Assembly: GCF_025153455.1 (NCBI RefSeq)
Contig: NZ_JANZNT010000002.1
Coordinates: 1-64,000 of the forward strand
Source: Sphingomonas sp. BGYR3
GTDB taxonomy: Bacteria; Pseudomonadota; Alphaproteobacteria; Sphingomonadales; Sphingomonadaceae
Direction: 5' to 3'
Length of the DNA: 64,000 nucleotides
Shown: positions 15,420-25,194 of the stretch, one piece after another
How positions within the stretch are numbered: the first letter of the stretch is position 1
Layout: the number at the start of each line of letters is the position of its first letter
The notes under the pieces: model-generated
Told to the model about the DNA's origin: nothing
Seen by the model: the letters and a program-made list of their open reading frames with translations, nothing else
The model's database searches: none
Made by a program: the position numbers and the translations under genes

Positions 15420-15938
15420 TCAGACCCTGTCCTCCGCCAGGTCGATTTCGCGCACGCCGCGTGCCTGGCGCGCGGCATTGACGCGCTCGCGCAGCGCCTC
15501 TCGCCGAGCGCGGGCGCGTGGGATGTCGCGCATCACCAGCGGGCCGGTGGCCGTCGTTTCGTCCGACGATCCGATGGTCAGCGTGCCGATATCGACCATC
15601 TGGTTGAGGATGGTGAAATCGATCCGCACATTCTTGATGCGATAGAGTTCGATTTCGTCGATCGACTTGGCAATGATCCCCTGACGCAGCACCAGCCGGT
15701 CGGCGGTCACTTCATAACCCGTGCCGATATTGGCCAGCCAGCGCAGGGCGATCAGGACCAGTCCGGTCACCAGTGCCACGGGGCCGAGCCACGCGGCGCC
15801 GGTCATCATGCCCTGCGCCTGGAAATAGAAACTGACCAGCAGACCGCCCAGGGTCAGGGCCAGCGTGCCCCATCCCGCCAGCGTGCCCAGCAGCCAGCCA
15901 CGCGTCGATGATCGGAACCGGTCAATCGTATCGGCCAT
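15420..15938 (-). CDS. Membrane protein with bacterial PH domain (DUF304/YdbS-like)
   Basis: Two transmembrane segments (about residues 15-40 and 46-66) are followed by a PH-like domain: GTGYEVTADRLVLRQGIIAKSIDEIELYRIKNVRIDFTILNQ in sequence, the standard DUF304 strand pattern. The C-terminal 30 residues are Arg-rich and probably cytoplasmic. The protein likely binds partners at the inner membrane. The start at 15938 (MADTIDRFRSS) is chosen because the upstream residues are basic and lack family similarity. It lies between the copper chaperone and the HELVH gene on the same strand. Confidence 0.85.
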   Translation of the reverse strand: MADTIDRFRSSTRGWLLGTLAGWGTLALTLGGLLVSFYFQAQGMMTGAAWLGPVALVTGLVLIALRWLANIGTGYEVTADRLVLRQGIIAKSIDEIELYRIKNVRIDFTILNQMVDIGTLTIGSSDETTATGPLVMRDIPRARARREALRERVNAARQARGVREIDLAEDRV

Positions 15939-15957
15939 GCTTGCCCCCCGTTTTCGG

Positions 15958-16410
15958 TCAATTTGCCGGTGCCGGATCGCCCGCACCGACCAGTTTTGCC
16001 TGAACCTCGACAGTGCTGCCATCTTCGAATTTCAGGGTCAGCGGTGCCGATGCACCCGGCTTTGCCTCCGGCTTGATGTCGAACAGCATGGCGTGCTTGC
16101 CGCCCGGTTCGAACGACAGCGTGTCGCCCGCCGGGACCGGCACGTCCGCCACCGGTGCCATGCTCATCGCGCCGCTTTCCGACTTGATGCTTTCATGCAG
16201 TTCGGTGCGCCCGGCGATCGGGGTGCTGATGCCCACCAGCGTCTTTGCCTCTTGCCCGGCGGTAAAGCGGAAATAGGCGGCGGCGGGTCGTCCCTCGACC
16301 GCGGGCAGGCGGACCCAGGCGTCGCTTGCCTCGGGCGCCGGCGGTGCGCCGCATGCGGACAGTGCAAGGGCGAGGGCGGATGCCAGCGGGGCAAGGATAT
16401 GACGGACCAT
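15958..16410 (-). CDS. Copper chaperone PCu(A)C family lipoprotein
   Basis: PCu(A)C proteins carry Cu(I) in the periplasm for assembly of the CuA or CuB centre of cytochrome oxidase. The copper-site pattern is visible: HESIKSESGAMSM (H and M ligands) followed by GGKHAML (H and M). The N-terminus has a signal peptide with lipobox LSAC, so the protein is tethered to a membrane. At 150 aa it is full length. The start at 16410 places the signal peptide correctly. It is divergent from dnaK. Confidence 0.92.
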   Translation of the reverse strand: MVRHILAPLASALALALSACGAPPAPEASDAWVRLPAVEGRPAAAYFRFTAGQEAKTLVGISTPIAGRTELHESIKSESGAMSMAPVADVPVPAGDTLSFEPGGKHAMLFDIKPEAKPGASAPLTLKFEDGSTVEVQAKLVGAGDPAPAN

Positions 16411-16455
16411 GAACGATACTCCCAGTTCGGGATTCACCGGTAACGTTCGGCAAAT

Positions 16456-16483
16456 CTTGCGGCAAGCCAAACCCCGCCTATAT
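16456..16483 (+). promoter_or_regulatory. RpoH-type heat-shock promoter of dnaK
   Basis: CTTG at 16456-16459 and CCTATAT at 16477-16483 are separated by 17 bases, close to the alphaproteobacterial sigma-32 consensus CTTG-N17-CYTATNT. The ATG of dnaK is about 85 bases downstream, leaving a normal leader with GAGGAG ahead of the start. Confidence 0.7.
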
Positions 16484-16568
16484 CGCCTTCAGTGAACCGA
16501 GCGGTCCGGTCAGGGATGGACAGGATCGATCATCAACTGTTTGAACTTTCGGGGGCTTACGAGGAGCT

Positions 16569-18470
16569 ATGGGTAAAGTAATCGGTATCGACCTCGGCAC
16601 GACCAACTCGTGCGTCGCGGTGATGGAGGGCGGCAAGCCCAAGGTGATTGAAAACGCGGAGGGTGCGCGCACCACGCCGTCGATCGTTGCGTTCGCAAAG
16701 GATGGCGAGCGGCTGATCGGTCAGCCGGCCAAGCGCCAGGCCGTGACCAATCCCGACAACACCGTGTTCGCGGTGAAGCGGTTGATCGGTCGGCGGTTCG
16801 ACGATCCCATTACCAAGAAGGACACCGAACTGGTCCCCTATTCGATCGCGCGCGGGCCGAATGGCGATGCGTGGGTCAAGGCGGGCGGCGAGGATTATTC
16901 GCCGAGCCAGATCAGCGCCTTCATCCTGCAGAAGATGAAGGAAACGGCCGAGAGCTATCTGGGTGAGACCGTCACTCAGGCGGTCATCACCGTTCCGGCC
17001 TATTTCAACGACGCCCAGCGTCAGGCGACCAAGGATGCCGGTAAGATCGCCGGCCTTGAAGTGCTGCGCATCATCAACGAGCCGACGGCAGCCGCGCTCG
17101 CCTATGGCCTGGACAAGAACGAGAACAAGACGATCGCGGTCTATGACCTGGGCGGCGGCACGTTCGACATCTCGATCCTGGAAGTCGGCGACGGCGTGTT
17201 CGAGGTGAAGGCGACCAACGGCGACACCTTCCTGGGCGGCGAGGATTTCGACAGCAAGCTCGTCCAGTTCCTGGCCGGCGATTTCCAGAAGGCCGAAGGC
17301 ATCGACCTGACCAAGGACAAGCTGGCGCTGCAGCGGCTGAAGGAAGCGGCGGAAAAGGCCAAGATCGAGCTGTCGAGCGCAGCGACGACCGAGGTGAACC
17401 TGCCCTTCATCACCGCCGATCAGAACGGGCCGAAGCACCTCGTCAAGAGCATCAGCCGTGCCGATCTGGAGCGGCTGGTCGACGACCTCATTCAGCGCAC
17501 GCTGGAGCCGTGCCGCAAGGCGATGCAGGATGCCGGCGTCAAGAATGACGGCATTGACGAGGTCGTCATGGTCGGCGGCATGACCCGGATGCCCAAGGTG
17601 CGTCAGGTCGTGAAGGACTTTTTCGGCAAGGAGCCGCATGTCGGCGTCAACCCGGACGAGGTCGTTGCGATCGGTGCGGCCATTCAGGCCGGCGTGCTGC
17701 AGGGCGATGTCAAGGACGTGCTGCTGCTCGACGTGACCCCGCTGTCGCTGGGCATCGAAACGCTGGGCGGCGTGTTCACCCGCATGATCGACCGCAACAC
17801 CACGATCCCGACCAAGAAGAGCCAGGTCTATTCGACTGCCGACGACAATCAGCAGGCGGTGACCATCCGCGTCTTCCAGGGCGAGCGCGAAATGGCGGCG
17901 GACAACAAGCTGCTCGGTCAGTTCGACCTGATCGGAATCCCGCCGGCCCCGCGCGGCGTGCCGCAGATCGAGGTGACGTTCGACATCGACGCCAACGGCC
18001 TCGTCAACGTCAGCGCCAAGGACAAGGGCACCGGCAAGGAACAGCAGATCCGCATCCAGGCATCCGGCGGTCTGTCGGACAGCGACATCGAACAGATGGT
18101 GCGCGATGCCGAACAGTTCGCCGAAGACGACAAGAAGCGGCGCGCATCGGCCGAGGCAAAGAACAACGCCGAAAGCCTGATCCACACGACGGAGCGTCAG
18201 CTGGCCGACAATGGCGACAAGATCGATGCCTCGCTGAAGGCAGAGATCGAGGGTGCCATTGCCGAAACCAAGGCGGCCGTGGACAGCGGCGATGCCGAAG
18301 CGATGACGCAAAAGGCGCAGGCGCTGGCGCAGGTCGCCATGAAGCTGGGCCAGGCGATTTACGAGAAGCAGGCGGCAGCCGAAGCCTCTCCGTCGGCGGA
18401 CGATGCGTCCGGTCCGAAGGAGGACGTGGTGGACGCCGAATTCTCCGAAGTGGACGACAACAAGGCCTGA
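16569..18470 (+). CDS. dnaK: Molecular chaperone DnaK (Hsp70)
   Basis: A 633-aa Hsp70. The ATPase domain (about 1-385) shows [48 protein letters not shown] and [15 protein letters not shown]. The linker and substrate domain follow ([19 protein letters not shown], then the beta-sandwich), then the helical lid and the acidic end [13 protein letters not shown]. It refolds proteins in the cytosol with DnaJ and GrpE. An RpoH-like promoter precedes it and dnaJ follows 104 bases downstream behind a stem-loop. Confidence 0.99.
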   Translation: MGKVIGIDLGTTNSCVAVMEGGKPKVIENAEGARTTPSIVAFAKDGERLIGQPAKRQAVTNPDNTVFAVKRLIGRRFDDPITKKDTELVPYSIARGPNGDAWVKAGGEDYSPSQISAFILQKMKETAESYLGETVTQAVITVPAYFNDAQRQATKDAGKIAGLEVLRIINEPTAAALAYGLDKNENKTIAVYDLGGGTFDISILEVGDGVFEVKATNGDTFLGGEDFDSKLVQFLAGDFQKAEGIDLTKDKLALQRLKEAAEKAKIELSSAATTEVNLPFITADQNGPKHLVKSISRADLERLVDDLIQRTLEPCRKAMQDAGVKNDGIDEVVMVGGMTRMPKVRQVVKDFFGKEPHVGVNPDEVVAIGAAIQAGVLQGDVKDVLLLDVTPLSLGIETLGGVFTRMIDRNTTIPTKKSQVYSTADDNQQAVTIRVFQGEREMAADNKLLGQFDLIGIPPAPRGVPQIEVTFDIDANGLVNVSAKDKGTGKEQQIRIQASGGLSDSDIEQMVRDAEQFAEDDKKRRASAEAKNNAESLIHTTERQLADNGDKIDASLKAEIEGAIAETKAAVDSGDAEAMTQKAQALAQVAMKLGQAIYEKQAAAEASPSADDASGPKEDVVDAEFSEVDDNKA

Positions 18471-18490
18471 CGGCCGGTGCAGCGATTCTC

Positions 18491-18548
18491 GGCTTCGCTC
18501 CGACCGAACGGGGTTAGCAATATCCCCATATTCGGACCGGGCGGAGCC
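18491..18548 (+). promoter_or_regulatory. Intercistronic stem-loop between dnaK and dnaJ
   Basis: GGCTTCGCTC (18491-18500) can pair with GGGCGGAGCC (18539-18548) using two G-U pairs. Inside it CCGAA pairs with TTCGG and GGGG with CCCC, giving a long three-part stem. No T-run follows, so it would retard rather than end transcription, or protect the upstream dnaK message. Confidence 0.5.
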
Positions 18549-18574
18549 GGGGGGCGCTGGATGGAGTTTCGTCC

Positions 18575-19693
18575 ATGACCACCCAGATCGATTATTACGA
18601 GCTGCTCGAATGCGAGCGCGGTGCCGACGACAAGACGATCAAGGCCGCCTATCGCAAGCTCGCCATGAAATATCACCCCGACAAGACCGGGGGGTGCAAG
18701 GATTCCGAGGCCAAGTTCAAGGCGGTTTCGGAAGCCTACGAAGTCTTGAAGGACCCGCAGAAGCGGGCCGCCTATGACCGATATGGTCATGCCGCGTTCC
18801 AGCAGGGCGGCGGTGGCGGGCCGCAGGATTTCAGCGGGTTCAGCGATATTTTCGAGAGCGTGTTCGGCGAGTTCATGGGAGGCGGCCGCGGTGGCGGTGC
18901 CCGCAATGGCCCGCGCCGGGGCGCCGATCTGCGCTATGACATGGAAATCAGCCTGGAAGAGGCGTTCCATGGCCATGCCACGCAGATCACCGTCGACGTC
19001 ACCGGCACCTGTGAGAGTTGTTCGGGTTCCGGCGCGAAGCCGGGAACTGCGGTCAAGACCTGCGGCACCTGCGGCGGCGCGGGCAAGGTGCGGGCGCAGC
19101 AGGGCTTTTTCGTCGTCGAGCGGACCTGTCCGTCCTGCCATGGTCAGGGTCAGGTGATCAGCGATCCGTGCCCCGCCTGTCGCGGCGAGGGTCGGGTGGA
19201 TCAGACCAAGACGTTGCAGGTCAATATCCCGCCCGGCGTTGACGAAGGCACGCGAATCCGCCTGTCGGGTGAGGGCGAGGCGGGCGCCCGTGGCGGGCCG
19301 CCCGGCGACCTGTACATCTTTCTGCACATCAAGCGGCACGCGATCTTTGCCCGCGAGGGCACGACGTTGCACGCACGCGCGCCAATCAGTTTCACGACAG
19401 CGGCGCTGGGCGGCGAGATCGAGCTGCCCGGACTGGACGGGGACAGCATCATCGTCCGCGTACCGGCGGGAACCCAGTCGGGGCGCGAGGTGCGCCAGCG
19501 CGGTGCCGGGATGCCGGTGCTGCAGGGGCGCGGTCGCGGCGACCTGGTCGTGCATCTTCAGGTCGAAACGCCGACCAAGCTGTCGGCGCGGCAGCGGGAA
19601 TTGCTGGAGGAATTCCGTGCGACGGAAACCGGGGAGGAGTCCCCGGAGGCAAGCGGATTTTTCGAAAAGCTGAAGCGCGCGGTCGGCGGGTAA
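18575..19693 (+). CDS. dnaJ: Co-chaperone DnaJ (Hsp40)
   Basis: The J domain at residues 3-68 contains HPDKTGG. A Gly/Phe-rich linker follows, then four zinc-finger repeats of the CxxCxGxG type ([32 protein letters not shown] at about 145-210). The C-terminal substrate-binding domains end the 372-aa protein. It delivers clients to DnaK and triggers its ATPase. This is a type A Hsp40 of normal length. Confidence 0.99.
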   Translation: MTTQIDYYELLECERGADDKTIKAAYRKLAMKYHPDKTGGCKDSEAKFKAVSEAYEVLKDPQKRAAYDRYGHAAFQQGGGGGPQDFSGFSDIFESVFGEFMGGGRGGGARNGPRRGADLRYDMEISLEEAFHGHATQITVDVTGTCESCSGSGAKPGTAVKTCGTCGGAGKVRAQQGFFVVERTCPSCHGQGQVISDPCPACRGEGRVDQTKTLQVNIPPGVDEGTRIRLSGEGEAGARGGPPGDLYIFLHIKRHAIFAREGTTLHARAPISFTTAALGGEIELPGLDGDSIIVRVPAGTQSGREVRQRGAGMPVLQGRGRGDLVVHLQVETPTKLSARQRELLEEFRATETGEESPEASGFFEKLKRAVGG

Positions 19694-19723
19694 TCCGCCG
19701 ACCCGTGCTGCCCGCTCGCGCGG

Positions 19724-21277
19724 TCAGCCCTGCGGTCTGGCGGCAGCCCTTCGGTCCAGCTCGGCCAGCGCAGCACCGGCATTGTCATGGCCGGCGACCT
19801 GTGCGGCCTTCAGCCACTTTCGTGCGCCGTCCATATCGCTCGGGCCGCCCTGGCCTCGGGCGAGCATGGCGGCGAGGTTGAACATGGCGTCCGCATCGCC
19901 GCGCTGGGCCGCAGCATCGAACCATTGGCGTGCGGCCTTCAGGTCCTTTGGCAGAACGGTGCCTTCGTAAAACATCGTGCCCAGCGCATTCTGTGCCTGT
20001 GCATTCCCGCCAAGCGCCGCTTCCTTGTAGAACAGGGCGGCACGCTGAATATCGGCGGGCATGGCCGTGCCGAACTCATGGGCGCGGCCCAGCGCGAACA
20101 GGGCGTCGGCATTGTCGTTGCGCGCGGCGAGCTTTAGCCAGTTGACCGCCTTTGCCGGGTTTGCCGGAACCCCTTCCGCACCGGACAGCAACAGCTGCGC
20201 CAACGCGACCTGCGCGTCGGGATGATCGAATTTCGCGGCCTTTTCATAATATTGCGCAGCGCGTGCGGCATCCGGGGCTACGCCGGTGCCGTTCAGATAC
20301 ACATCGCCCAGCGCCTTTCCCGCGCCGATATGACCGACATCCCAAGCCCGTTCCAGCCAGCGCCGCGATTCGGCCAGGTCCCTTGGGATGCCCCGAAATC
20401 CGATGCGGTAGATATTGGCCAGCATGATGGACGCCTCGCCCATTGCCGTGGTCATTTCGGGATAGCGGGGGTCGAATTGCGGGGTGTCGGAAACCGGGCT
20501 GAACGGCAGCGTTGCGGCCTTTTTCAGCCAGCGCACGCCCTCTTGCGGGTCGGATTGCGGGCCAAGGCCCTGCAACAGGATCTTGCCGATATACAGCGTC
20601 GCCTCTTCGCCGCCGTCACGCGGCTGAAGCTTGCGTTCCGCCTGCCGGAAATAGTCCAGTGCCTCGCGATATCGGCCCTGATCGAACAGCGCGAGACCCA
20701 TGGGCAGCGACCGGTCGCGATTGGCCTGCTGGCTGCGGGCCAGGGCAAAGCCCGTGTCCCGGCCCGATGCCCTGCTTGCGGGGCTGAAAGCGTCCGGAAA
20801 ATCAATGTCCTCCTGATTGACCAGCCGAGCGCCGCCCCGCTGCAGTGCCGCCCGGCACGCCGCAATCCGGTCCTCCATCGGCGCTGTCCCGGCCACCGTC
20901 TCGCTGTCGTTATTCGCCCGCGATGAAACGCCGTCGACAGCCGTCCCCCCGACGCCGAACCGCCGCTTGCCCAATTCCGGCAGTGCGGATCCTTCGGGTA
21001 CGCTGGGCGGGGCACTGTAATCGGGACTGCGCGGCAGGCGCACGGGCGCATAGGGGAACAGGTCGCCGCCAGCGGCGGTGACAACGGCGTTCGCAAATCC
21101 GTCGCGTGCCAGCACTTCGCATGCGGTCGAGCGCGGCGCTTCGGCCGGGATTGGGCGCTGACCAAGGATGGTGATGTCGGGCAGAACCTCTCGGCGCGGC
21201 GCTTCCTGGGCAGCGGCTTCTGCCGCAAAAAGCCCGCCCGCTGCCGCAAACGCAATAAAGCTGATGGATCGCGCCAT
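19724..21277 (-). CDS. Secreted Sel1-repeat protein, 517 aa
   Basis: A signal peptide (cleavage near AEAAA-QE) leads into about 170 residues of unknown, loosely ordered sequence. From about residue 195 the protein is built of TPR/Sel1 units, each with the A-x-x-x-LG-x-x-Y/G-x-G pattern (AGKALGDVYLNGTGVAPD, AQVALAQLLLSGAEGVPAN, ADALFALGRAHEFGTAMPAD, AQNALGTMFYEGTVLPKD). Such solenoids bind other proteins in the periplasm. It converges with dnaJ, the two stops being 31 bases apart. Confidence 0.88.
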   Translation of the reverse strand: MARSISFIAFAAAGGLFAAEAAAQEAPRREVLPDITILGQRPIPAEAPRSTACEVLARDGFANAVVTAAGGDLFPYAPVRLPRSPDYSAPPSVPEGSALPELGKRRFGVGGTAVDGVSSRANNDSETVAGTAPMEDRIAACRAALQRGGARLVNQEDIDFPDAFSPASRASGRDTGFALARSQQANRDRSLPMGLALFDQGRYREALDYFRQAERKLQPRDGGEEATLYIGKILLQGLGPQSDPQEGVRWLKKAATLPFSPVSDTPQFDPRYPEMTTAMGEASIMLANIYRIGFRGIPRDLAESRRWLERAWDVGHIGAGKALGDVYLNGTGVAPDAARAAQYYEKAAKFDHPDAQVALAQLLLSGAEGVPANPAKAVNWLKLAARNDNADALFALGRAHEFGTAMPADIQRAALFYKEAALGGNAQAQNALGTMFYEGTVLPKDLKAARQWFDAAAQRGDADAMFNLAAMLARGQGGPSDMDGARKWLKAAQVAGHDNAGAALAELDRRAAARPQG

Positions 21278-21369
21278 GGATCAGCCTTTCGATACAGAGT
21301 CCCGGCGAAAGGCTATCACGGACAGCCCGGTTGGCAAACGTCAGCGGTCACAAGGCTGTTCGCCGGAAA

Positions 21370-22449
21370 TCACGCCTGAGCGGGGCGATTTTCATGGTTC
21401 CAGCGCATCAGCATCCGGCGCAGTTCCGGCCAATCGTGGATCGCCCAGCGATCGGGGCGTTCGATGCCGATGATCCGGTCGCGATGCGTGTCCACCCGCT
21501 GCCATTCCAGCGGGCCGTTGCTGGGGATGCAGTGAAAGGCGATGACCGGCGGGTTCAGCGGGTCTTCCCCCTCGTCGACGATCACAGCCAGCCGCTCGCT
21601 GGCCAGCCGCACCATCGCGCCCGGCAGGAATGCGCCCAGCATCCGGACAAAGACGGTGACCAGCGAGCTGTCATATTCGTCGGGGCTGCCGCGCAGCTCG
21701 TCGATCAGCTGGGCGGCGGTCAGCGGCTGCGCATAGGCGCGCGGCGAGGTGCCGGCGTCGAAGGAATCGCAGATGGCGGCCACGCGGGCGCCAAGTCCGA
21801 TTTCATCGCCGCGCAGGCCATAGGGATAGCCGGACCCGTTCAGCCGCTCGTGATGCTGCAACACCGTCTGCAGCACGAAATCCGAAACGCCGCCGGCTTC
21901 GGCCAGCATCTTGCAGCCCAGTTCGCAATGCCGCTTGACGGCGGCCTGCTCGTTTTCGTCCAGAGGCCCTTCCTTGGCCAGGATCTCCGCCGGAACCGCG
22001 GTCATGCCGATGTCGAGCAGCAGCCCCGCCATGCCGAAATCAGCGACCTCTTCGGCCGTCAGGCGCAGTTCGCGGGCCATGCTGATCATCAGGCCGCTGG
22101 TGCCGATCGCATGGAAATAGACGGCCTCGCTCGCGTCCCGAAGGCGGATCAGGCTGGGCAATGCAGTTGCGTTGCGGTTCAGTGAGGCGGCAACCGCGTT
22201 CACGATGGGGACAAAGGCCGTTGCATCGATTGCGTCCCCGCCGCGGGCGCAAGCAAAGGCGTAGGCGATCGATTCCCGCGCGAGATCGATGATCTCCTTG
22301 GCGCGCGCCAGCTCTTCGGCGCGGCTCGCCGGCTTTGCCCGCAAGTGCAGGCTGGGCGCCTTGCCGAATGATGGTTTGCGCGGTGCTGCAGCGTTCTTGC
22401 CTTGCGCCGCCAGTTGTTTCCAATCGGAGATGTTGAGCAAGCTTTCCAT
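21370..22449 (-). CDS. HD-GYP-like protein with degenerate HD motif
   Basis: The core (about residues 105-300) follows the HD-GYP phosphodiesterase fold: FHAIGTSGLMISMARELRL, then LLLDIGMTAVPAEILAKEG, HHERLNGSGYPYGLRGDEI (199-217) and ARVAAICDSFDA. True enzymes cleave cyclic di-GMP at a metal centre. Here the HD pair and the following lysine of HDIGK are replaced (Leu145-Asp146, Met149), while HHE and GYP remain. It may bind rather than hydrolyse, or use fewer metals. The 100-residue N-terminal part is not recognisable. No receiver or GAF domain is attached. Confidence 0.82.
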   Translation of the reverse strand: MESLLNISDWKQLAAQGKNAAAPRKPSFGKAPSLHLRAKPASRAEELARAKEIIDLARESIAYAFACARGGDAIDATAFVPIVNAVAASLNRNATALPSLIRLRDASEAVYFHAIGTSGLMISMARELRLTAEEVADFGMAGLLLDIGMTAVPAEILAKEGPLDENEQAAVKRHCELGCKMLAEAGGVSDFVLQTVLQHHERLNGSGYPYGLRGDEIGLGARVAAICDSFDAGTSPRAYAQPLTAAQLIDELRGSPDEYDSSLVTVFVRMLGAFLPGAMVRLASERLAVIVDEGEDPLNPPVIAFHCIPSNGPLEWQRVDTHRDRIIGIERPDRWAIHDWPELRRMLMRWNHENRPAQA

Positions 22450-22558
22450 GCGGCGGATGTATCCGCAGTTTCTTCACGAACCGTTACGCAAGTGATTTTT
22501 GGCGCAGGATTGAATTCGGTGTAGACGGCGGCGGGGTCCGGTGGGGGAACGACGCGCA

Positions 22559-23629
22559 ATGGCCGGTTCGGCGATCAAGCACGACAGTGACGGTTGGCGG
22601 CCACAGCTGGACGGGTTGCGCGCCATCGCCGTCGCCATGGTGCTGTTCACGCATCTGTGGGACACGGGATCGATCGCCGGATCGATCGGCGTTCGGCTGT
22701 TCTTTGTCCTCAGCGGATTTCTGATCACCCATATGCTGGTCGACATGCGGGCGAGCGATGCCGCGTTCAGCACTGGCCCGCGCGCCTGGCGGGTGTTCTT
22801 CACGCGGCGGGCGCTTCGCCTGTGGCCTGCCTATTATCTGTTGCTGGCGGTGATCCTCATCGTGAATGTCCAGCAGGTCCGCGACAGTGGCTGGTGGCAC
22901 GTCCTGTACCTGTCGAACGTCTATTTCGGGTTCAGACAAGGGTTCCAGCCGTGGATCGTCGGCCCGTTCTGGACGCTGGCCATTGAACAGCAATTCTATC
23001 TGATCTGGCCGTTCCTGATGCTGATCCCCCGGCGCCGCTGGTTGCTGCCCATCGCCATCGGCGCGATATTTGCCGCCCTGGCATGGCACCTGGCGACCGA
23101 CCGGTTCTGGCCCAGTCATTTCGGCAAGTACATGCTGTTGCCCGCATCGATTGACGCGCTAGGCGCGGGTGCGGCGCTTGCGCTGGCCTGGCGGCAGGGC
23201 GGGGTGCCGCGCTGGCTGATCGTGCTGACAATCGCCTCCGTCCCCGCCATTGCGGCGCTGTTCGTGACGGGGCTGACGGACTGGCCGCTGACCATGATCA
23301 GCCTGCCGCCGATGATGCTGGCCGTCGCGCTATGTCATCAGGGGATGGGCGGGCCGGTGGGCGCATTGATGTCCAGCCGCCCGCTGACCGCGATCGGCAA
23401 GGTGAGCTATGGCGTCTATCTCTATCACCTGTTCGTCATGGCCGCGCTGACCCGGTTGGCCGGCACGGCCGGATATGCCCTATATCCCGGCCCGGCCCTG
23501 TTCGTGGCGGGCGGCGCAGCGACGCTGATCGTTGCGGCGCTGTCCTGGCGCTTTGTCGAGGCGCCAGCCAACCGCCTGAAACGGCATTTCCGGTTCGGCC
23601 CGCCTCAACCCGCGGCGGTCGCTGCCTGA
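22559..23629 (+). CDS. Acyltransferase 3 family membrane protein (OafA/YrhL-like)
   Basis: The sequence opens with RPQLDGLRAIAVAMVLFTHLW, the acyltransferase-3 signature including the catalytic-region histidine, followed by GVRLFFVLSGFLITHML and FFTRRALRLWPAYYLLL. About ten transmembrane segments fill the 356 residues. Such enzymes transfer acetyl or other acyl groups to surface sugars. No SGNH domain is attached. Start at 22559 is the likelier choice; an in-frame GTG lies 18 bases upstream. Its end overlaps the convergent purB gene by 25 bases. Confidence 0.88.
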   Translation: MAGSAIKHDSDGWRPQLDGLRAIAVAMVLFTHLWDTGSIAGSIGVRLFFVLSGFLITHMLVDMRASDAAFSTGPRAWRVFFTRRALRLWPAYYLLLAVILIVNVQQVRDSGWWHVLYLSNVYFGFRQGFQPWIVGPFWTLAIEQQFYLIWPFLMLIPRRRWLLPIAIGAIFAALAWHLATDRFWPSHFGKYMLLPASIDALGAGAALALAWRQGGVPRWLIVLTIASVPAIAALFVTGLTDWPLTMISLPPMMLAVALCHQGMGGPVGALMSSRPLTAIGKVSYGVYLYHLFVMAALTRLAGTAGYALYPGPALFVAGGAATLIVAALSWRFVEAPANRLKRHFRFGPPQPAAVAA

Positions 23630-24939
23630 TCCCCGAACACGCGGGCAAAGATCGTATCGACCTGAGCCAGGTGATAATCGAGGTCGAACCGCGCCTCGAT
23701 CTCCTCTGCGCTCAGCGCCGCCGACACTTCCGGATCGTTCTTCAGCAGGTCCATCAGCGACAGCGCGCCGTCGGATTCCCACACCTTCATCGCATTGCGC
23801 TGAACCAGGCGATAACTGTCCTCGCGGCTCAGCCCGGCCTGCGTCAGCGCCAGCAGCACGCGCTGTGAATGGACGAGGCCGCCCATGCGGTTGAGGTTCC
23901 GTTCCATCCGCTCGGGATAGACGACCAGCTTGTCGATGACGCCCGTCAGGCGGCCAAGCGCGAAATCCAGCGTGATGGTGGCGTCCGGGCCGATATAGCG
24001 TTCGACCGAGGAATGGCTGATGTCGCGTTCATGCCACAGCGCAACGTTTTCCAGCGCGGGGATGACATAGCCGCGCACCATGCGGGCCAGGCCGGTCAGG
24101 TTTTCGGTCAGCACCGGGTTGCGCTTGTGCGGCATGGCCGACGAGCCTTTCTGACCGGGCGAGAAATACTCCTCCGCCTCCAGCACCTCGGTCCGCTGCA
24201 GATGCCGCACCTCGGTCGCCACGCGCTCGATCGAGCTGGCGATGACACCCAGCGTGGCAAAGAACATGGCGTGCCGATCGCGCGGGATGACCTGTGTCGA
24301 CACCGGTTCCACGGTCAGGCCAAGCTTGTCAGCGACATACGCCTCAACGCGCGGATCGATATTGGCAAAGGTGCCGACCGCGCCGGAGATCGCGCAGGTG
24401 GCGATGTCGGCGCGTGCCGCGACCAGCCGGGCCCGGTTGCGATCGAACTCGGCATAGGCCTGCGCCAGTTTGAGGCCAAAGGTGACGGGTTCGGCATGGA
24501 TGCCGTGGCTGCGCCCGATGGTGGGCGTGAACTTGTGCTCCATCGCCCGGCGCTTGATCGCGGCGAGCAGTGCATCAAGGTCCGCGATCAGCAGGTCGGC
24601 AGCACGGGCCAGCTGAACCGCCAGCGTCGTGTCGAGCACGTCGGAACTGGTCATCCCCTGATGCATGAAGCGCGCTTCGTCGCCGACCTGTTCGGCGACC
24701 CAGGTGAGGAACGCGATCACGTCATGCTTGGTCACCGCCTCGATTGCGTCGATAGCGGCCACGTCGATCGCGGGCCTGGTCGCCCACCAGTCCCACAGCG
24801 CCTTGGGCGCGGACTGCGGAACCACGCCCAGATCGGCCAGCGCCTGCGTCGCATGGGCCTCGATCTCGAACCAGATCGCGTAGCGCGCTTCCGGCGTCCA
24901 GATGGCGGTCATTTGGGGGCGGGCATAGCGGGGGACCAT
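23605..24939 (-). CDS. purB: Adenylosuccinate lyase
   Basis: PurB cleaves SAICAR and adenylosuccinate in purine synthesis, releasing fumarate. The fumarase/aspartase superfamily signature [12 protein letters not shown] is at about residues 265-276 and the conserved TSSDVLDTT is at about 99-107. The N-terminus [20 protein letters not shown] is typical. At 444 aa it is complete. Its 3' end overlaps the oppositely oriented acyltransferase gene. Confidence 0.97.
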   Translation of the reverse strand: MVPRYARPQMTAIWTPEARYAIWFEIEAHATQALADLGVVPQSAPKALWDWWATRPAIDVAAIDAIEAVTKHDVIAFLTWVAEQVGDEARFMHQGMTSSDVLDTTLAVQLARAADLLIADLDALLAAIKRRAMEHKFTPTIGRSHGIHAEPVTFGLKLAQAYAEFDRNRARLVAARADIATCAISGAVGTFANIDPRVEAYVADKLGLTVEPVSTQVIPRDRHAMFFATLGVIASSIERVATEVRHLQRTEVLEAEEYFSPGQKGSSAMPHKRNPVLTENLTGLARMVRGYVIPALENVALWHERDISHSSVERYIGPDATITLDFALGRLTGVIDKLVVYPERMERNLNRMGGLVHSQRVLLALTQAGLSREDSYRLVQRNAMKVWESDGALSLMDLLKNDPEVSAALSAEEIEARFDLDYHLAQVDTIFARVFGDQAATAAG

Positions 24940-25157
24940 CGGGCGTCCTTCTGATTACAATTCTGGCGGGCAGAGAATGGGGCTGAAATGCGGCTCGTCG
25001 TGCCCAGCACTCGGAATCCGGGCGAACCGGCCCGTAGCAAAGCCGATCCGCGCGGGCAATTCGCAGCCAAATGATCCGGTCGCCGTTGGTCGGTCAACAG
25101 CTTCGGCTGTGCCGGCCGGTTCCGCCAATTGCCCCCAATGAAGGCAGGACCGGCCGG

Positions 25158-25170
25158 TTCGAAATTCGAA
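25158..25170. promoter_or_regulatory. Double TTCGAA dyad upstream of the EF-hand gene
   Basis: Two palindromic hexamers TTCGAA (25158-25163 and 25165-25170) are separated by one base, 25 bases before the ATG at 25195. Preceding it is CCGGCCGGTT, itself occurring twice in this gap. It could be a regulator site, though short palindromes occur by chance. Confidence 0.3.
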
Positions 25171-25194
25171 GAATGATGTTGAAGGAGCAATCCC

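Noticed and set aside
14632..15481. Plus-strand frames continuing past the lipoprotein into the HELVH gene
   Set aside because: They contradict the HELVH protein, which has a clear motif and start, and their products are arginine-rich noise.
16557..18311. Minus-strand 584-codon frame opposite dnaK
   Set aside because: Shadow of a highly expressed gene with strong codon bias; no recognisable protein.
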